Source of the DNA: Argyresthia goedartella
Taxonomy: Eukaryota > Arthropoda > Insecta > Lepidoptera > Argyresthiidae
Direction of reading: 5' to 3'
Length of the DNA: 64,000 nt
NCBI GenBank assembly: GCA_949825045.1
Contig: OX463824.1
Coordinates: forward strand, 32,086,001 to 32,150,000
Within the stretch, counting starts at the first letter, position 1. Each line of letters opens with the position of its first letter. This document shows positions 1-10,845 of this stretch, in pieces. The notes beneath the pieces are model-generated. The model did not search any database, had not been told where the DNA came from, and saw nothing but the letters and a program-made list of their open reading frames with translations. The position numbers and the translations under genes were made by a program.

Positions 1-59
1 TACGAGTTTATGACAGCCTACTTCCAGTGGAAGATTTTACTTTCCGAGGGAAACCTTGG

Positions 60-112
60 AGTATAGAAGATATATTTTACTCGGCAAAACGTGGACACAA
101 TTGTGGGCATCT
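60..112 (-). repeat. Fragment of the gcgtgacgc/cgccttttccc dispersed repeat
   Basis: A short piece reading ctcggcaaaacgtggacac and then an attgtggg core matches the middle of the repeat seen more completely near 10.7, 15.3 and 25.9 kb. Both ends are missing. It is assigned by similarity to the other copies in this window only. Confidence 0.4.
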
Positions 113-117
113 GCCAA

Positions 118-300
118 CCTGTCCGTCTGTCTGTCCGTCTATCACCGGGCTCTACCGGATCAACCGAAATAGGTAGAGAGCTGAAATTTTCACAGAGGGT
201 GTATTATTAAAACAAAAATAATGAAACATACCGGTTTTTAAGAACTAAAAGTAGCACACACAAAAGAAATTATTTGTGTGGCCATTTCCTTAGCCATTTT
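118..300 (+). repeat. TCCG-family dispersed repeat, partial
   Basis: It shares the order (tccgtctg)n, caccgggctctaccggatca, gagctgaaattttcacag with the full-length copies at 6.3 and 32.0 kb. It lacks the agggttccgtacc start and the cttgaccgg end. The family looks non-coding and non-autonomous. Confidence 0.6.
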
Positions 301-377
301 GTTTTATTTATCTACCGGTGAACTGAACTGGACTCTCCCGATGTTATCGGAAAAGATCTTTAATTGCGGGTATTGAG

Positions 378-655
378 TTTTGTGGTTATTAAACGTGATA
401 TTCATTTGTAAGATCAATACTATGGAACGAACGATCAATTATCACTAATAATGCTATCTATCTCTAAGTTGTTGGTTCATGTCTCAGTCATTCATTATAT
501 CAAGTCTTACTTAAAGGCCATCGTCGCGGGCAGTCATGTAAAAATGTAAAACTCAGTTTTTCAGTGCGTGCACGTAAAAGTGTCAAAAATAAAAAGTACT
601 AATAAAAATATATTCATCGTTTAAATATCAACATCATCAACCTTCATCACGGCCC
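378..655 (+). repeat. Ty1/copia-type LTR-like repeat, copy 1 (degenerate)
   Basis: This is a direct repeat of the better copy at 3.8 kb. Shared blocks include gatattcatttgtaag, actatggaacgaacgatcaa, a ttggttcatgtctca block and tgtaaaactcagttt. Its left end has lost the TGTTAA terminus seen in copy 2. It ends in a tcaaca block followed by atcaaccttcatcac. No polymerase sequence lies between the two copies, so they are probably remnants of a deleted element or independent solo LTRs. Confidence 0.45.
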
Positions 656-1860
656 TTGACAAGACAGACCTTGGAAAGAAAGACCACAGCGTGGCGCGGT
701 GACAAGTTTCCTTTGAAATTGAAGGTACAGTAGCCCTATAAAAGTCGTTCAGGTGCCGCCGGCCATCGAGCTGGGACCTCAGGTCAGTCTGGCGTTGGAC
801 CCTTCTTGCTGCAGTCGTCGTATGTGGCGTTGGATCGGACGGAGCCACGTACTGTCAGGAGCACAAGTGGAAGCCCACTTTAAAACTTATTTCCCTTGCA
901 GCTAGCATGTGGCGCAAACCGTTGCTTTTGTTACACTTTTTGTCGAATGTCAAAAACCATCTGTTTTATGACTTAACCCAACACTTAACATTGGGTTGCA
1001 TGGGAAAAGAACCCTTAAAGTGGTCTTCCACAACTGCTGATGATGGTACATCGCCTAGTTGGGAGTTCAGCATTCGGGTATATGTCTAGCCCTCCCCCTC
1101 AAAACTCAAAACTCCAAAGTTTTTTTGCAAGTGAGCAAAAATAATGCACTTTTAAAAATCCGACACTCGTAGATGAAAAAAAATAAAAATAAATCAAATA
1201 TGATCAACTAAACTAATGAGTAACAGATTATGTTTTGAGTTCGAAAAAGGAAATTTCCTTTTCATGAGGTGATGCATGGCTGTATCTCGCATAGGAAAAG
1301 GAAACTCCATTAACTCTACCAGTGCTTCGGAAATACGCCCGTCAGAGAAGATAGTAAGTACCAAAAAACTCCACGGCGATGTAATTTATTTTATTTTCGT
1401 AGTTTTTTTTGTCACAATGTACATAAATATAAATACATATACATAAATATGTACATGTACATAAATATAAAAATAATCTAATCTAATGACAATATAACAT
1501 CGTATCTATAAGTGCCAATAAGATGTCTCAAATTAACAACATAACAAAAGAAATAAATAAGAAAAAACAAAAGCTGTAATGAACATTACTTATGAGAAAA
1601 CAAACTGGACCAGTCCCCCCAAGCAGCACCCGTTCAAGAATATGACTCGTGCACCAGCCATCACCCCCTTCGCCATATTTGAGGGAGGGGAGCAACCCGC
1701 TACACAGAGCCGCCGCAAGCAAAGACATTATAGTGAGCATGACCATACATTCTAGTATCTTGCTAAAAGACTTGTATTCTACGTTAAAACTAATAAATTA
1801 AGGGAAATATTAAACTGCACATTAAAAATACTGATTCGCACTGCTAATATAAGGGCAAAA
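656..1860. other. No recognisable gene or repeat
   Basis: Both strands carry only short ORFs (up to 75 codons) without motifs. The sequence becomes very AT-rich, with TACATAAATA-type low-complexity runs around 1,420-1,490. Confidence 0.5.
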
Positions 1861-1945
1861 TACTGCGGTAGCTTAGGTGAAGGATAAAGGGGGTGAGCGA
1901 AGTGAAGCCCCTTTTATCCTTCGTGTTAGGTTCAATATGTACGAA
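1861..1945 (+). repeat. Conserved stem-loop core, solo copy
   Basis: The block actgcggtagcttaggtg is followed by a hairpin and then cgtgttaggttc. The outer stem pairs gaaggataaa with tttatccttc, and the inner stem pairs gggg with cccc around a gagcgaag-rich loop. The same core lies inside the long-TIR MITEs at 28.2, 30.6 and 39.8 kb, but here there are no TIRs. A further solo copy on the opposite strand is near 44.25 kb. Confidence 0.7.
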
Positions 1946-1974
1946 CAACAAAAAATACTTAAAACATAAACTTA

Positions 1975-2155
1975 AGTACTCATTATAGTAGTTTATGTGA
2001 CTGCTACATAATGGAGGGCATTAAAACTCGAGAATTCATAATAATATCACTCGAGAGTTTTGATGCCTAATTGTGTAAAGTTACATACACTAGTTTATCT
2101 ACACACATATCATAAGCTCTCTTTGATGTGTTCAGGAACCGCATGTTTGACCGGC
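1975..2155 (+). repeat. Two-copy dispersed repeat with palindromic core (copy 1)
   Basis: This segment recurs on the opposite strand near 41.3-41.5 kb. Shared blocks are tagtagtttatgtgactgct, acataatggagggcatt, ctagtttatctacacaca and gctctctttgatgtgttcag. Within it, ggcattaaaactcgag pairs imperfectly with ctcgagagttttgatgcc to form a hairpin. Nothing in it codes for protein, so it could be a MITE core or a decayed non-coding element. Confidence 0.6.
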
Positions 2156-2159
2156 CTGT

Positions 2160-2297
2160 AGTACCAACTTCACAGACAAACTAGGGGCGGCACGCGGGCG
2201 AGCGTCGGCGTTCGAAATTTGAATGTCAGTACCAACTTCACAGACAAACTAGGGGTGGCACGCGGGCGGGCGTCGGCGTTCGAAATTTTAATGTCAT
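2160..2297 (+). repeat. 68-bp tandem duplication, GC-rich
   Basis: Two head-to-tail units start with agtaccaacttcacagacaa and end with gttcgaaattt and atgtc. They differ at only a few positions (gcgggcgagcg against gcgggcgggcg, for example). The unit is much richer in GC and CpG than its surroundings. Confidence 0.85.
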
Positions 2298-2305
2298 AAT
2301 ATGTA

Positions 2306-2343
2306 GAAAAATTACACATTATGGTCATAATGTGTAATTTTTC
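2306..2343. other. Perfect 18-bp hairpin
   Basis: The arm gaaaaattacacattatg, a two-base loop (gt) and the exact reverse complement directly follow the 68-bp tandem repeat. No terminator-like U tract or gene is adjacent. It is probably a fold-back replication product or a MITE remnant. Confidence 0.85.
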
Positions 2344-3213
2344 AGATAAGAAATAAGTTTTTACCAAGTAGTTTAACATTATGCTGATCGTAACGTGCGG
2401 TTTTTGTATGCGGTAAAAAGGGTTTATGATACGTGTGTAGATAAAATATTTAAAACATAAAAAGTGTTTTTTATCCTTTTTTGCTGTGGAAACAGTATTT
2501 TTTGATGTGTGATTAAATACTCCATAAATGTATACGATTCAACTAAAAAACCCCTATCACATCATCAGTTAGTTTACCGGAACCTAACTTTTCATCGAAT
2601 ATGGAGTCAATGATCTGACAGTTCAAGTGTTTGCATCGAACAACTAAATGTGAAAAAAAAACAGTGAAAAAGGTCGTTTTCGTTTGTCCATTTTTGATTC
2701 AGTGTAAACATTCCACAAAAGGACAACGTGGTGTGATAATAAGGTTAGTTAGTCGGAGCGGCGGACATATTAGACAATTTGTATACATAGTAAGTTGGCG
2801 GCACTGCTTCGACGTTTACTTCACAGCGGTAACCTAAGGACATTCACTCATTGTAGCACAACACTGGTTTAGATCACTCATTAATCACATTCATTTTATC
2901 ACTCAGACAAACGTCAAGTGTCATGAAAATGTGTTTTTGTTTACGATTGATGATAAACAATACATCAAATGTATTAAACGTTCAAACAAACAACAACAGG
3001 TACCAAATAAGATGTAAATATAAGGTTGTCTTTTGAAGGCGATTCTGTCGCATCAAAAAGTCCCTGAGTAGCTATAAATAGCATTTGTTACGTGAAGTAA
3101 TTGTGCCTGATAGGTACGAAGACCGTGAGCGAGCTTCCTCAGCCTCGGAGCAGTACAATTCATTGTGGTATGGATTATATTACCGTGATCAATCATCCCT
3201 GTTTGTATAATTG
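2344..3213. other. No recognisable gene or repeat
   Basis: AT-rich DNA with only short unsupported ORFs. I see no RT, transposase or tRNA-like motif until the SINE that follows. Confidence 0.45.
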
Positions 3214-3465
3214 ACGACCCGAATGGCCGAGTCTGCAGTGACCCTGCCTATGAAGCCAAGGGTCCCGGGTTCGAGTCCCGGTGGGGGCACATATTTGTTT
3301 GATGAGAACGGATGTTTGTACCCTAGTCATGGTTGCTTATCTACCTAAGTATAATATTTATCTATATAAGTATGTGTATCGTTGTCTAGTACCCAAGATA
3401 CAGGGAATCCTAGTTTGGGGCTAGATCAATGTGTGTAAATAGTGTCCAAGGTATTATTATTATTA
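3214..3465 (+). mobile_element. tRNA-derived SINE, full length
   Basis: The head resembles a class II (Ser/Leu-type) tRNA. An A-box-like tggccgagtc is followed by a perfect B-box stretch, gggttcgagtcccgg. The body runs through tttgatgagaacggatgtt, caagatacagggaatcctag and gtgtccaaggta and ends in an (ATT)n tail. Related copies lie at 11.4, 24.0 (minus strand), 26.3 and 39.6 kb. The internal boxes would drive RNA polymerase III, and the tail suggests that it is mobilised by a LINE that recognises ATT repeats. It is not a functional tRNA, because the SINE body follows immediately. Confidence 0.85.
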
Positions 3466-3822
3466 GTAGTACCCATTGTCAAGTTCCTCTTATAAGTGCC
3501 GCAGCGGTCGCTATGTACTTACTAACGGGTTGAATGCCAAATGTTCATTCACAGCTTTAGAAGCGAATTCAATCATCCAATATAATACTAGCAGCCGAGG
3601 TAAAGTTATAGAACTTTATCCAAATCCAGAAAATATTGTCAGATCTCTTAAGTTGTACTCAGAATGTTGATCAGGGTCAGACCAGTCGTCAAATTATGTA
3701 CGCTACCTATCGATGATAGTGTATATTAAATATAAGGTAATTTTATATGTGTGTCACTTTTCATTATGTGTTTTATATTGTGATCATTCTTATCACTGTT
3801 GTTATCAATAAGGGCGGAGGAA
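3466..3822 (+). other. Possible 3' interior of the copia-type remnant
   Basis: A 64-codon ORF lies near its left end (3,476-3,670) but matches no polymerase motif that I recognise. The last bases before the LTR-like block form a purine-rich run (aagggcggagga), as expected for a polypurine tract. I infer that this is the remnant 3' end of an LTR element. No integrase, RT or RNase H motif survives. Confidence 0.3.
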
Positions 3823-4111
3823 TGTTAATCCAAATTAACATGATATTCATTTGTAAGACCAATACTATGGAACGAACGATCAATTGTCATTCATTATGAT
3901 ATCAGTCTCTAAAATGTTGGTTCATGTCTCAACCAGTCATTAATTCTATCAAGCCCTGCTTAAAGGGCATCGCCGCGGGCGGTCATGTCAATCAGTAAAT
4001 GTAAAACTCAGTTTGTCAGAGCGTAGCGCGTCATATTTTCATTTTCATAATTTTACCATGCCCTGGTGTCAAATAATCAATGTTATATCAAAATATATAA
4101 CTTCATTAACA
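3823..4111 (+). repeat. Ty1/copia-type LTR-like repeat, copy 2
   Basis: The block starts TGTTAA and ends TTAACA, so it has inverted 6-bp termini of the TG...CA type. A purine-rich tract precedes it. An atcagagc motif follows, which resembles the internal initiator-tRNA-type primer site used by many copia elements. It is similar along its length to the block at 0.4 kb. A tract before it and a primer-like site after it are both expected only in rearranged or tandem copies, so the assignment is provisional. Confidence 0.5.
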
Positions 4112-4735
4112 TCAACCATCAGAGCAGCCCTTTGGAAGGGCAGCCGCCGTCCCGGCGATAATTTTCCCACGTAGACGTGGGTGGTAGTACGATTAATAAT
4201 TGCTCAGTAGAATTATAATAAATAAAATTAAGTTTTTTATCATATTAGATTTTATTTCTGTGAATAAGTGACTCAATTTGTATCCACTTCGCTCGCCCTG
4301 TAGCCCTTCCGGGGCCCCTTATCTCCAGTCGGTACCTGCGTACCTTACCACCGCACAATTTAGGACCTAGTGCGGTGCACTAAGCGCCTAGTGCTGTTAT
4401 TAGTTAAGTGTAAATAAATAAATGATTGTGTTATAGATATTAAAGTTTTACCTTAGGTAGGATCCCTATACAGGTCCCTGAATAGGTACACATATACATT
4501 GGGTCGAGAGTATAGGACAATGGCTAGGCCGAGCAACGTCTACGTGTGAACCGAGCTGAGCTACGAGGGGCTGATCCCCGCCACACCTGGATGTAGGAGC
4601 CGCTCACCCGTTACATACCTATCCACCCTCATTCACACATGCTCTCCCACATACACACCCTCATGCACACATACTCTCCCACATACACACCCTCACAAAC
4701 ACACACACACGCAGGCAGATAGACGCCTCAAACCT
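4112..4735. other. No gene; short hairpin and low-complexity CA-rich DNA
   Basis: cccacgtagacgtggg forms a small hairpin near 4,170. The right part (about 4,620-4,705) consists of cacata/ccctcac-type CA-rich simple sequence. No coding motif was found. Confidence 0.5.
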
Positions 4736-5030
4736 ATAATAACGCTCATATTTTTTGTCGTCTGGGGTTAAAAAGTCTAAAATTTGGTTGACTTGTGTCC
4801 TTGTTAAGCTAATAAGTTTCGAACTACTGAACCTATTTTGATAAATCATAGCCTAGAACCATCGCAGGGAAGTATACATCCATTCACAAAAAAAGCGCAT
4901 TAAACTCCGTCCACCCGTTTGAGCTCTAGAGTGCCACAGACAGACATATTCACAAACACACAAACAGACAATCAGACACTTCATACTTATAACACCCTTC
5001 TTTGTCGTCGGGGGTTAAAAATGACATTGA
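4736..5030 (-). repeat. CCCCCGAC-family dispersed repeat
   Basis: On the plus strand it reads ctggggttaaaaagt, then cctattttgataaatcat, catcgcagggaag, gtccacccgtttgag, gacagacatattcac and gtcgtcgggggttaaaa. The same order occurs near 9.2-9.4 kb. It is a common interspersed type in Lepidoptera as far as I recall. No ORF of note. Confidence 0.6.
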
Positions 5031-5900
5031 AGAAGAAGAGATAATTTTACTGCTTATTTTGAATGTCCATAATTGAGACATTTTCAAAATACCCGTTCGT
5101 GTGCAAACGATTAGAGAGCAAACATTGAGGATGGAGCATGAAGGCGCTTCTAGCATTCCGTACATAAAGGGTACCAACGGGACCCTGTTACTGAGGTTCC
5201 GTAGCTCCAATTTCTATCTCAGACCGGTATCGCGACTCGGAAATTTATTGAAATTTTTAAATGACATCTGTAAAACTAGCAATTTATTTCATTCAAATCC
5301 TTCCTAAACAGTCGCAATCGCTATATCAAAATGTGATCTGAAGGCGACCACCATCCTTCGAAATGACAATTTGATTGCCAAGCAGATTTATGGCGGAGTG
5401 TTTCCACAAGCATCATGCGACTTTGGAAGCGCTGGCCAATCTACCATTTTATATCCAAATTAACTGCACAAGATTTACAGTTATGTGCAAAGATATTTCG
5501 AGCTAATGAAATTAGGAGTGAGTATAAACTAAGCCGCTACAAAAATAATTATTCTAGGATTTTTGCGCATACGGCGTCCCTCCCGTGCGACTCCAGCTCA
5601 AACCTGTCCGGTATTTCTTTATCGATAATGGCAGCATTCGGTAAACATGGACTTAGTTCGTCCGATCAATTTATTCTGGTCACGTGCCGACGCCGCCGCG
5701 GTTTTTAATAAAGTGAGTGCCGCTCAAAAACCTATTTTCTGCATCGCTCCGAATATTTACCTTTTCCCCAATCGCTTATTATTCAGAAGAGTGCTTGAGT
5801 CCGTTAATGAGCATCAGTTGAGCTGCACTCAGTTCAACAAGTCTTTTGTTTTTAATTTTATGGTAGCCCTTTAGTCATCATGCCCTTATAGATACATGAC
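5031..5900. other. Unassigned stretch with short ORFs
   Basis: Plus-strand ORFs of 97 and 75 codons (from 5,415 and 5,647) overlap in different frames and show no domain. No splice-bounded coding structure is convincing, so I do not call a gene. Confidence 0.35.
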
Positions 5901-6064
5901 TCGCCACGTCACCATTGCTCATTGAGTATTGATTTATCGTCACATACGAACAGAATTGGGTTTACTATTATGATGTATTGCGATTCTGAAAATAATATTG
6001 TGTTAGTGTAGGTAACAGTTGGCAGAGTACATGCAATCTTGACACAGAAACTCCTAAAGCTATA

Positions 6065-6217
6065 TGCCGAAAAATTACTTCCGAGGAAGGAGCCACAAGA
6101 GCCACAAGCTGTTCTACATACATCCGGCTGACGAGGACGGGGATGCTGCGGGAGGCACCGGTGATGAGGATTCTGATATATCAGAGAGAACGAGGTGGAC
6201 CTGTTCCAATGTTCTTT
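6065..6217 (+). other. Short acidic ORF, possibly a transposase-gene relic
   Basis: A 50-codon frame from an ATG to a TGA encodes a basic N-terminus followed by an acidic stretch (ADEDGDAAGGTGDEDSDISE). Acidic N-termini of this kind occur in piggyBac-type transposases and in nuclear proteins. No catalytic motif is present and the frame is short, so this is only a flag. Confidence 0.2.
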
Positions 6218-6272
6218 GACGGGATTCGCAAGGGTCGCCACTTATTGTCTGTGTTATAAATAAGACCTTTTT

Positions 6273-6677
6273 AGGGTTCCGTACCCGAAGGGTTCCAAAC
6301 GGGACCCTATTACTAAGACTCCGCTGTCCGTCCGTCCGTCCGTCCGTCTGTCACCAGGCTGTATCCCAAGAACCTAGCTAGCTAGAGAGTTGAAATTTTC
6401 ACAGATTATGTATTTATGTTGCCGCTATAACAACAAATACTAAAAAACAGGATAAAAGAAATATTTAAGGGGGCTCCCATACAACAATTCTTTCAATACC
6501 ACATACAAACCTATGGATGCACCTGGTTACGTACATGGAGTGTGAAAGTAACCACACCAATAACTTTGTAAACAATATTTTGCTGTGTAAAATCCAAACT
6601 ATTCACTCCACACCATCGCTTCCATTGAACGGTGGTACGGAACCCTTCGTGCGCGATTTAGACTCGCACTTGACCGG
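6273..6677 (+). mobile_element. TCCG-family non-autonomous element, full length
   Basis: It runs from agggttccgtaccc to cgcacttgaccgg and is bordered by T runs on both sides. These are the ends defined by the filled/empty site pair at 32.0 kb. Internal landmarks are (tccg)n, accaggctgtatcccaagaa, gttgaaattttcacag, a gccgctataacaac block and ggtacggaacccttcgtg. Near both ends there are inverted copies of ggttccgtacc. It encodes no protein. The class is unresolved: the homopolymer flank would fit a LINE-mobilised element, while the subterminal inverted repeats would fit a DNA element. Confidence 0.75.
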
Positions 6678-7879
6678 TTTTTTATATCCTTTTGCTGCTT
6701 AAATCCTATATAAGCTATTGCTTCTCTCACTTAAGATTTAATGTCTGTTTGTGTCGATTTGGTTTTGCTGTAATGTCACAAGGGCTTATGTGGATAATAA
6801 ATAAAAATAAATAAATAAACAACAACGCATCAATTTGGTAGGAACATATTTAATGCAACTCAGACAAAGGATTCCCTCCTGGGTTTACTGTACCCACAAA
6901 TTACATTTTCACCGCCCGAATTCAGCCAATTCACTCAGTCATTCATTCGCTTTCCAACATCAGTTTAGACGTTATTAGCTTTTATCGGCTGAAATAAACT
7001 TGCAAAAGAAAAAGCCATTTTCCTTTCCGTAATTTTACCCGGAGAAAAACATCAAGTAACTCCCTTTTAGTTTTCCGGGTCCTAACTCTCTATTTTAGAT
7101 GTGACTTCGAGCAGGAAATCAAAAGGACTCAGTAATAGGCCTCCGAGCGACCAGTGCCGCTAGTGTGACTTCACAAAAAAAACGAACAAGTGCGAGCCGC
7201 ACTCTCGATCCGACGATTCCGCAGTAATCGCATTTTTGTGAAGGAACTACAAATTTACGATTTTTGGATTTTTTTTCTTTACCTGTGCTTTCCTTGCTTC
7301 GTCCCAATTTTTTTATTTTTGTTCCACGAGAAGTCTCCTATAGATCGATTCCGCTGATGATTCAAGCAAATTTAGCAAAGGGTTGTATCTTGTAATTGTG
7401 TTGACCTGGAAGATTGGTTTTTTCACAGCTGCAAGGGACTACAGATTTGAGTGATTGATATTAATTTAAACTTGAAAACTCCACGCGTTTCTAAGAAAAA
7501 TGGTATTTACAGACCTAGGAGTATTATAAAGGGTAATAATAGAAGGTACGGAACTCTAAAAAGAATAAACAACATAGGCTTTTCCCACGGGATAGCAGAA
7601 GCGCAATACGGAAATAAGAAAATTGACATTAGTATAAAAATAAGTATTGGATTGTAAATGAGCTAACGAATAGCAATGAAATCGAAAATTAGTCTAGCGG
7701 TTCCTGTCACGCAAAATAATTTATTGAATAGCTGGCTATCTGTGCCTATGATAGCCCGAACAGGAAAAGGCGAGAATCCGTGGTGGACATTATAGAAATT
7801 ACTATGTAGTACAATGTAGTCATTAAGTTAAAACACTTTAAGCTTTGAAAGCTTCTAAAAGGTTTCAAACGTGGCAAAT
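6678..7879. other. No supported gene
   Basis: ORFs of up to 68 codons lack motifs. Around 7,700-7,785 a degenerate piece (ctgtcacgcaaaataa, then aacaggaaaaggcg) recalls the gcgtgacgc/cgccttttccc repeat. The rest is unassigned. Confidence 0.4.
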
Positions 7880-9140
7880 AGGTATTATTACTGTGCATAC
7901 ACTTAGTCACATGTATGTCCCTGACTGTGTTTGTGTCATACACATAGTCACATGTATCATATACATAGTTACATGTATATCCCCGACTGTTTTTGTGTCA
8001 TACACATAGTCACTTGTATATCCCCGATTGTATTTGTGTCATACACATAGTCACATATATATCCCTGACTGCGTTTGTGTCATACACATAGTCACATGTT
8101 TATCCCTTATTGTGTTTTTGTCATACACATAGTCACATGTATATCCCTGACTGTGTTTGTGTCATACACATAGTTACTTGTATATCACCGACTGTGTTTG
8201 TGTCATACACGTAGTCACAAGTAAATCCCTGACTGTTTTTGTGTCATACAAATAGTCACATGTATATCCCTGACGTTGTTTATGTTATACACCTAGTCAC
8301 ATGTATATTTCTGATTGTGTTTTTGTCATACACTTAGTCACATGTTTATCCCTGATTGTGTTTTTATAATACACATAATCACATGTATATCCCTGTGTTC
8401 TGTGTTTGAGTAATACTCATAGTCACAAGTATATCCCTGACTTTGTTTGTATCGTACACATAGTCACATGTATATCCCTTACTGTGTTTGAGTCATACAC
8501 ATAGTCACATGTATATATGTATATCCCTGACTGTGTTTGTGTCATACACATAGACATACGTATATCCCTGCTTGTGTTTGAGTCATACACATAGTCACAG
8601 GTATATCCCTGATTGTGTTTGAGATACACATAGTTACATGTATATCCCGGACTGTGTTTGTGTCATACACATACTCGTAGTCACAGGTATATCCCTGATT
8701 GTGTTTGAGATACACATAGTTACATGTATATCCCGGACTGTGTTTGTGTCATACACATACTCGTAGTCACAGGTATGTCCCTGATTGTGTTTGAGTCATA
8801 CACATAGTCACAGGTATATCTCTGATTGTGTTTGAGTCATACACATAGTCACATGTATGTTCCTGACTGTGTTTGTGTCATACACATAGTCACAGGTAAA
8901 TCCCTGACTGTGTTTGAGTCATACACATAGTCACATGTATGTCCCTGACTGTGTTTGTGTCATACACATAGTCACATGTATATCCCTGACTGTGTTTATG
9001 TCATTCACATAGTCACATATATATCCCTGACTGTGTTTGTGTCATACACATAGTCACATGTATATCCCTGACTATGTTTGAGTCATACTCATAGTTACAT
9101 GTTTATCCCTGATTGTGTTTTTGTCATATACGATTGTGTT
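7880..9140 (+). repeat. 41-bp-period minisatellite, about 30 units
   Basis: The unit reads tgtcatacacatagtcacat followed by gtatatccctgactgtgtttg. Successive unit starts are 41 bases apart, for example at 7,996 and 8,037. Units vary by substitutions and small indels. Near 8,621-8,792 an 86-bp higher-order pair (a shortened unit plus one carrying an extra tactcg) is itself duplicated. Because 41 is not a multiple of three, ORFs crossing it are accidental. The array ends in degenerate units before an A-rich boundary. Confidence 0.95.
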
Positions 9141-9159
9141 TTTATATAAAAATAAAGAC

Positions 9160-9420
9160 TGAAAAAAATACTCCCCCGACATAAAATTAAAAACACCCCC
9201 GACATAATCATGAAATTTGGTTCACTTGTTGCCATTGCACCGCTTAACCGATTTTAATAAAATATATTTAATCTAAGAGCCATCGCAGTGAAGCACAATA
9301 CCAATTGAAAAAACCACATCACAGTGCGTCCACCCGTTTGAGTGCCAGAGTGTGACAGACAGACACAAAGACGCTTCAAACTCATATACTCCTCTTTTTC
9401 GTCGTGGATTTGAAATGCCT
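9160..9420 (+). repeat. CCCCCGAC-family dispersed repeat
   Basis: It shares cccccgacat, aaatttggttcacttgt, catcgcagtgaag, gtccacccgtttgag, gacagacacaaag and a ctctttttcgtcgt end with the copy near 4.9 kb. It follows the minisatellite directly. Confidence 0.6.
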
Positions 9421-9612
9421 ATGATGAAATAAGAAATAATAAGAAATAAGAAATTTATTTGCTATGTCAAGGGTATTGTACAGTAATTATTCTTGGTACA
9501 TTGATTGTGCTCCTTAAACAGCTAGTCAATATAGCATGCAAATATATACAACACGTTTAACAAGTTTATTCAGCAGTTTTAAAATTGATGATAATGATAA
9601 TATTCATAAAAT

Positions 9613-10000
9613 CTATTCAATTCAATTCAATTCAATTCAATTTCTTTATTTCAGACTTCAAGGTCCATAATAACAGCAGGTAAGTACATTAAAATATCAA
9701 ATCACAGGTAAAAAATATCAACAAATTACAAATCCATTATTACAATGTCAACAAAATTAATAAAACTAAAATAAAATAAAATGTCAAATTATGAAATGTC
9801 AAAATAAATTCCAATTATCAATTAAAAATCAAATTAACATTTTTATCCAGTGGAGGGTGAATGGGCTATCCCACTTCTCCGAGAGAGCATTTAGGATTTT
9901 GTTATTGCTGCCACGCATTCTACCTAGTAATGAAGCAGCCCTTTTCCGCATTATAGCGTGAAAACCGTCACTATTGCAGCCTGAAGAGTTATTTATAGAT
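9613..10000 (-). pseudogene. LINE 3' end: last ORF2 codons, 3' UTR and (ATTCA)n tail
   Basis: On the minus strand about 50 codons read through to a TGA and include GFHAIMRKRAASLLGRMRGS and ILNALSEKWDSPF. This resembles the C-terminal tail, downstream of the RT, of non-LTR retrotransposons. The rest of ORF2 is missing. Downstream (lower coordinates) is an A/T-rich 3' UTR that ends in (ATTCA)n when read on the plus strand. The severe 5' truncation is typical of dead-on-arrival LINE copies. The clade cannot be named from this piece. Confidence 0.6.
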
Positions 10001-10677
10001 TCGGACTGTTTCAGAGGATTCGGGGGCGAACTTTATATTTATATGAAACTCATGCTAGTGGTGCTAGTAGGAAAGATGAGCCGTGCATATTGTTACAGTG
10101 TTATTTGTAGTACCTTGTAGTTTTATGTACAAAGCGTGACGGTAATAAGGAGCAGGCAGTCTCAAGTAGCTAGAAACTTTCTATGGATACATGAATAGGT
10201 AAGCGAGTTTGCCAGCTGTATATAACTCCATTTATAAATTACATAATATATATTTTTTCACACGTATTGACTCTGATTGAGGAAACTCTGAATTAGTTTG
10301 TGTTGTGTTTGCAAATTGTTAATATTGCAACGTATTATAGTGTTTTTTAGTCAATAAAATATAACTATTCATTCTAGAAAATCACAGATTAGAAAATATT
10401 AATTTCTGATATCAACGGGCCATTTTGTACATAATACTATTCAGGCATGTTTTACAATTATTTTGTCTACGTAATAAAAAATACCCACTTGATAAACTTC
10501 ACTAGCCCAGCATGATAGAGTACGAACATCCTGGCATGCATTATTTCGAGTAAATAATTGCGTCTGTAAGCGATCCGTTGTCTATATGTCTCACGGTCGC
10601 TTCTTTCGCAGGGGATGCGGGTTCCGATCCGGCGCTGATCATGCACCAATGGGATGAGTTATTTTTCTTAAGTACAT
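10001..10677. other. No supported gene
   Basis: AT-rich DNA. Short ORFs around 10,467-10,649 run into the repeat that follows and show no domain. Confidence 0.4.
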
Positions 10678-10845
10678 CATGCGGACGTTCTAAGGGAAAA
10701 ATCATGAGGGAACCTTTATATCTCCATAACTGCGGCGATGAGGTAGCCTCCTGCCACGTTAAAAAGAGTATTGAATAACTCACTAAACGTGGACACAACT
10801 GTGCCCCTGCCACCCGGATGGGAAATAGCGTGACGCTATGATATG
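10678..10845 (-). repeat. gcgtgacgc/cgccttttccc dispersed repeat
   Basis: It runs from gcggacgttctaaggg through ctccataactgcggcgatga, ttaaaaagagtattgaata and acaactgtgcccctgccac to gcgtgacgctat. It is the reverse complement of the copies at 25.9 and 27.1 kb. Non-coding. Confidence 0.65.

Noticed and set aside
3214..3290. A tRNA gene
   Set aside because: The head has tRNA-like A and B boxes but is followed directly by a SINE body that recurs at four other places.
5415..5874. 97- and 75-codon ORFs as genes
   Set aside because: Short, overlapping, no domain and no sign of splicing into a longer product.
8423..8629. 68-codon minus-strand ORF in the minisatellite
   Set aside because: The period is not a multiple of three, and the ORF is produced by repeat units that happen to lack stops.
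7880..9140. Possible CRISPR-like array
   Set aside because: Units are contiguous with a 41-bp period and no unique spacers. This is a minisatellite in an animal genome.
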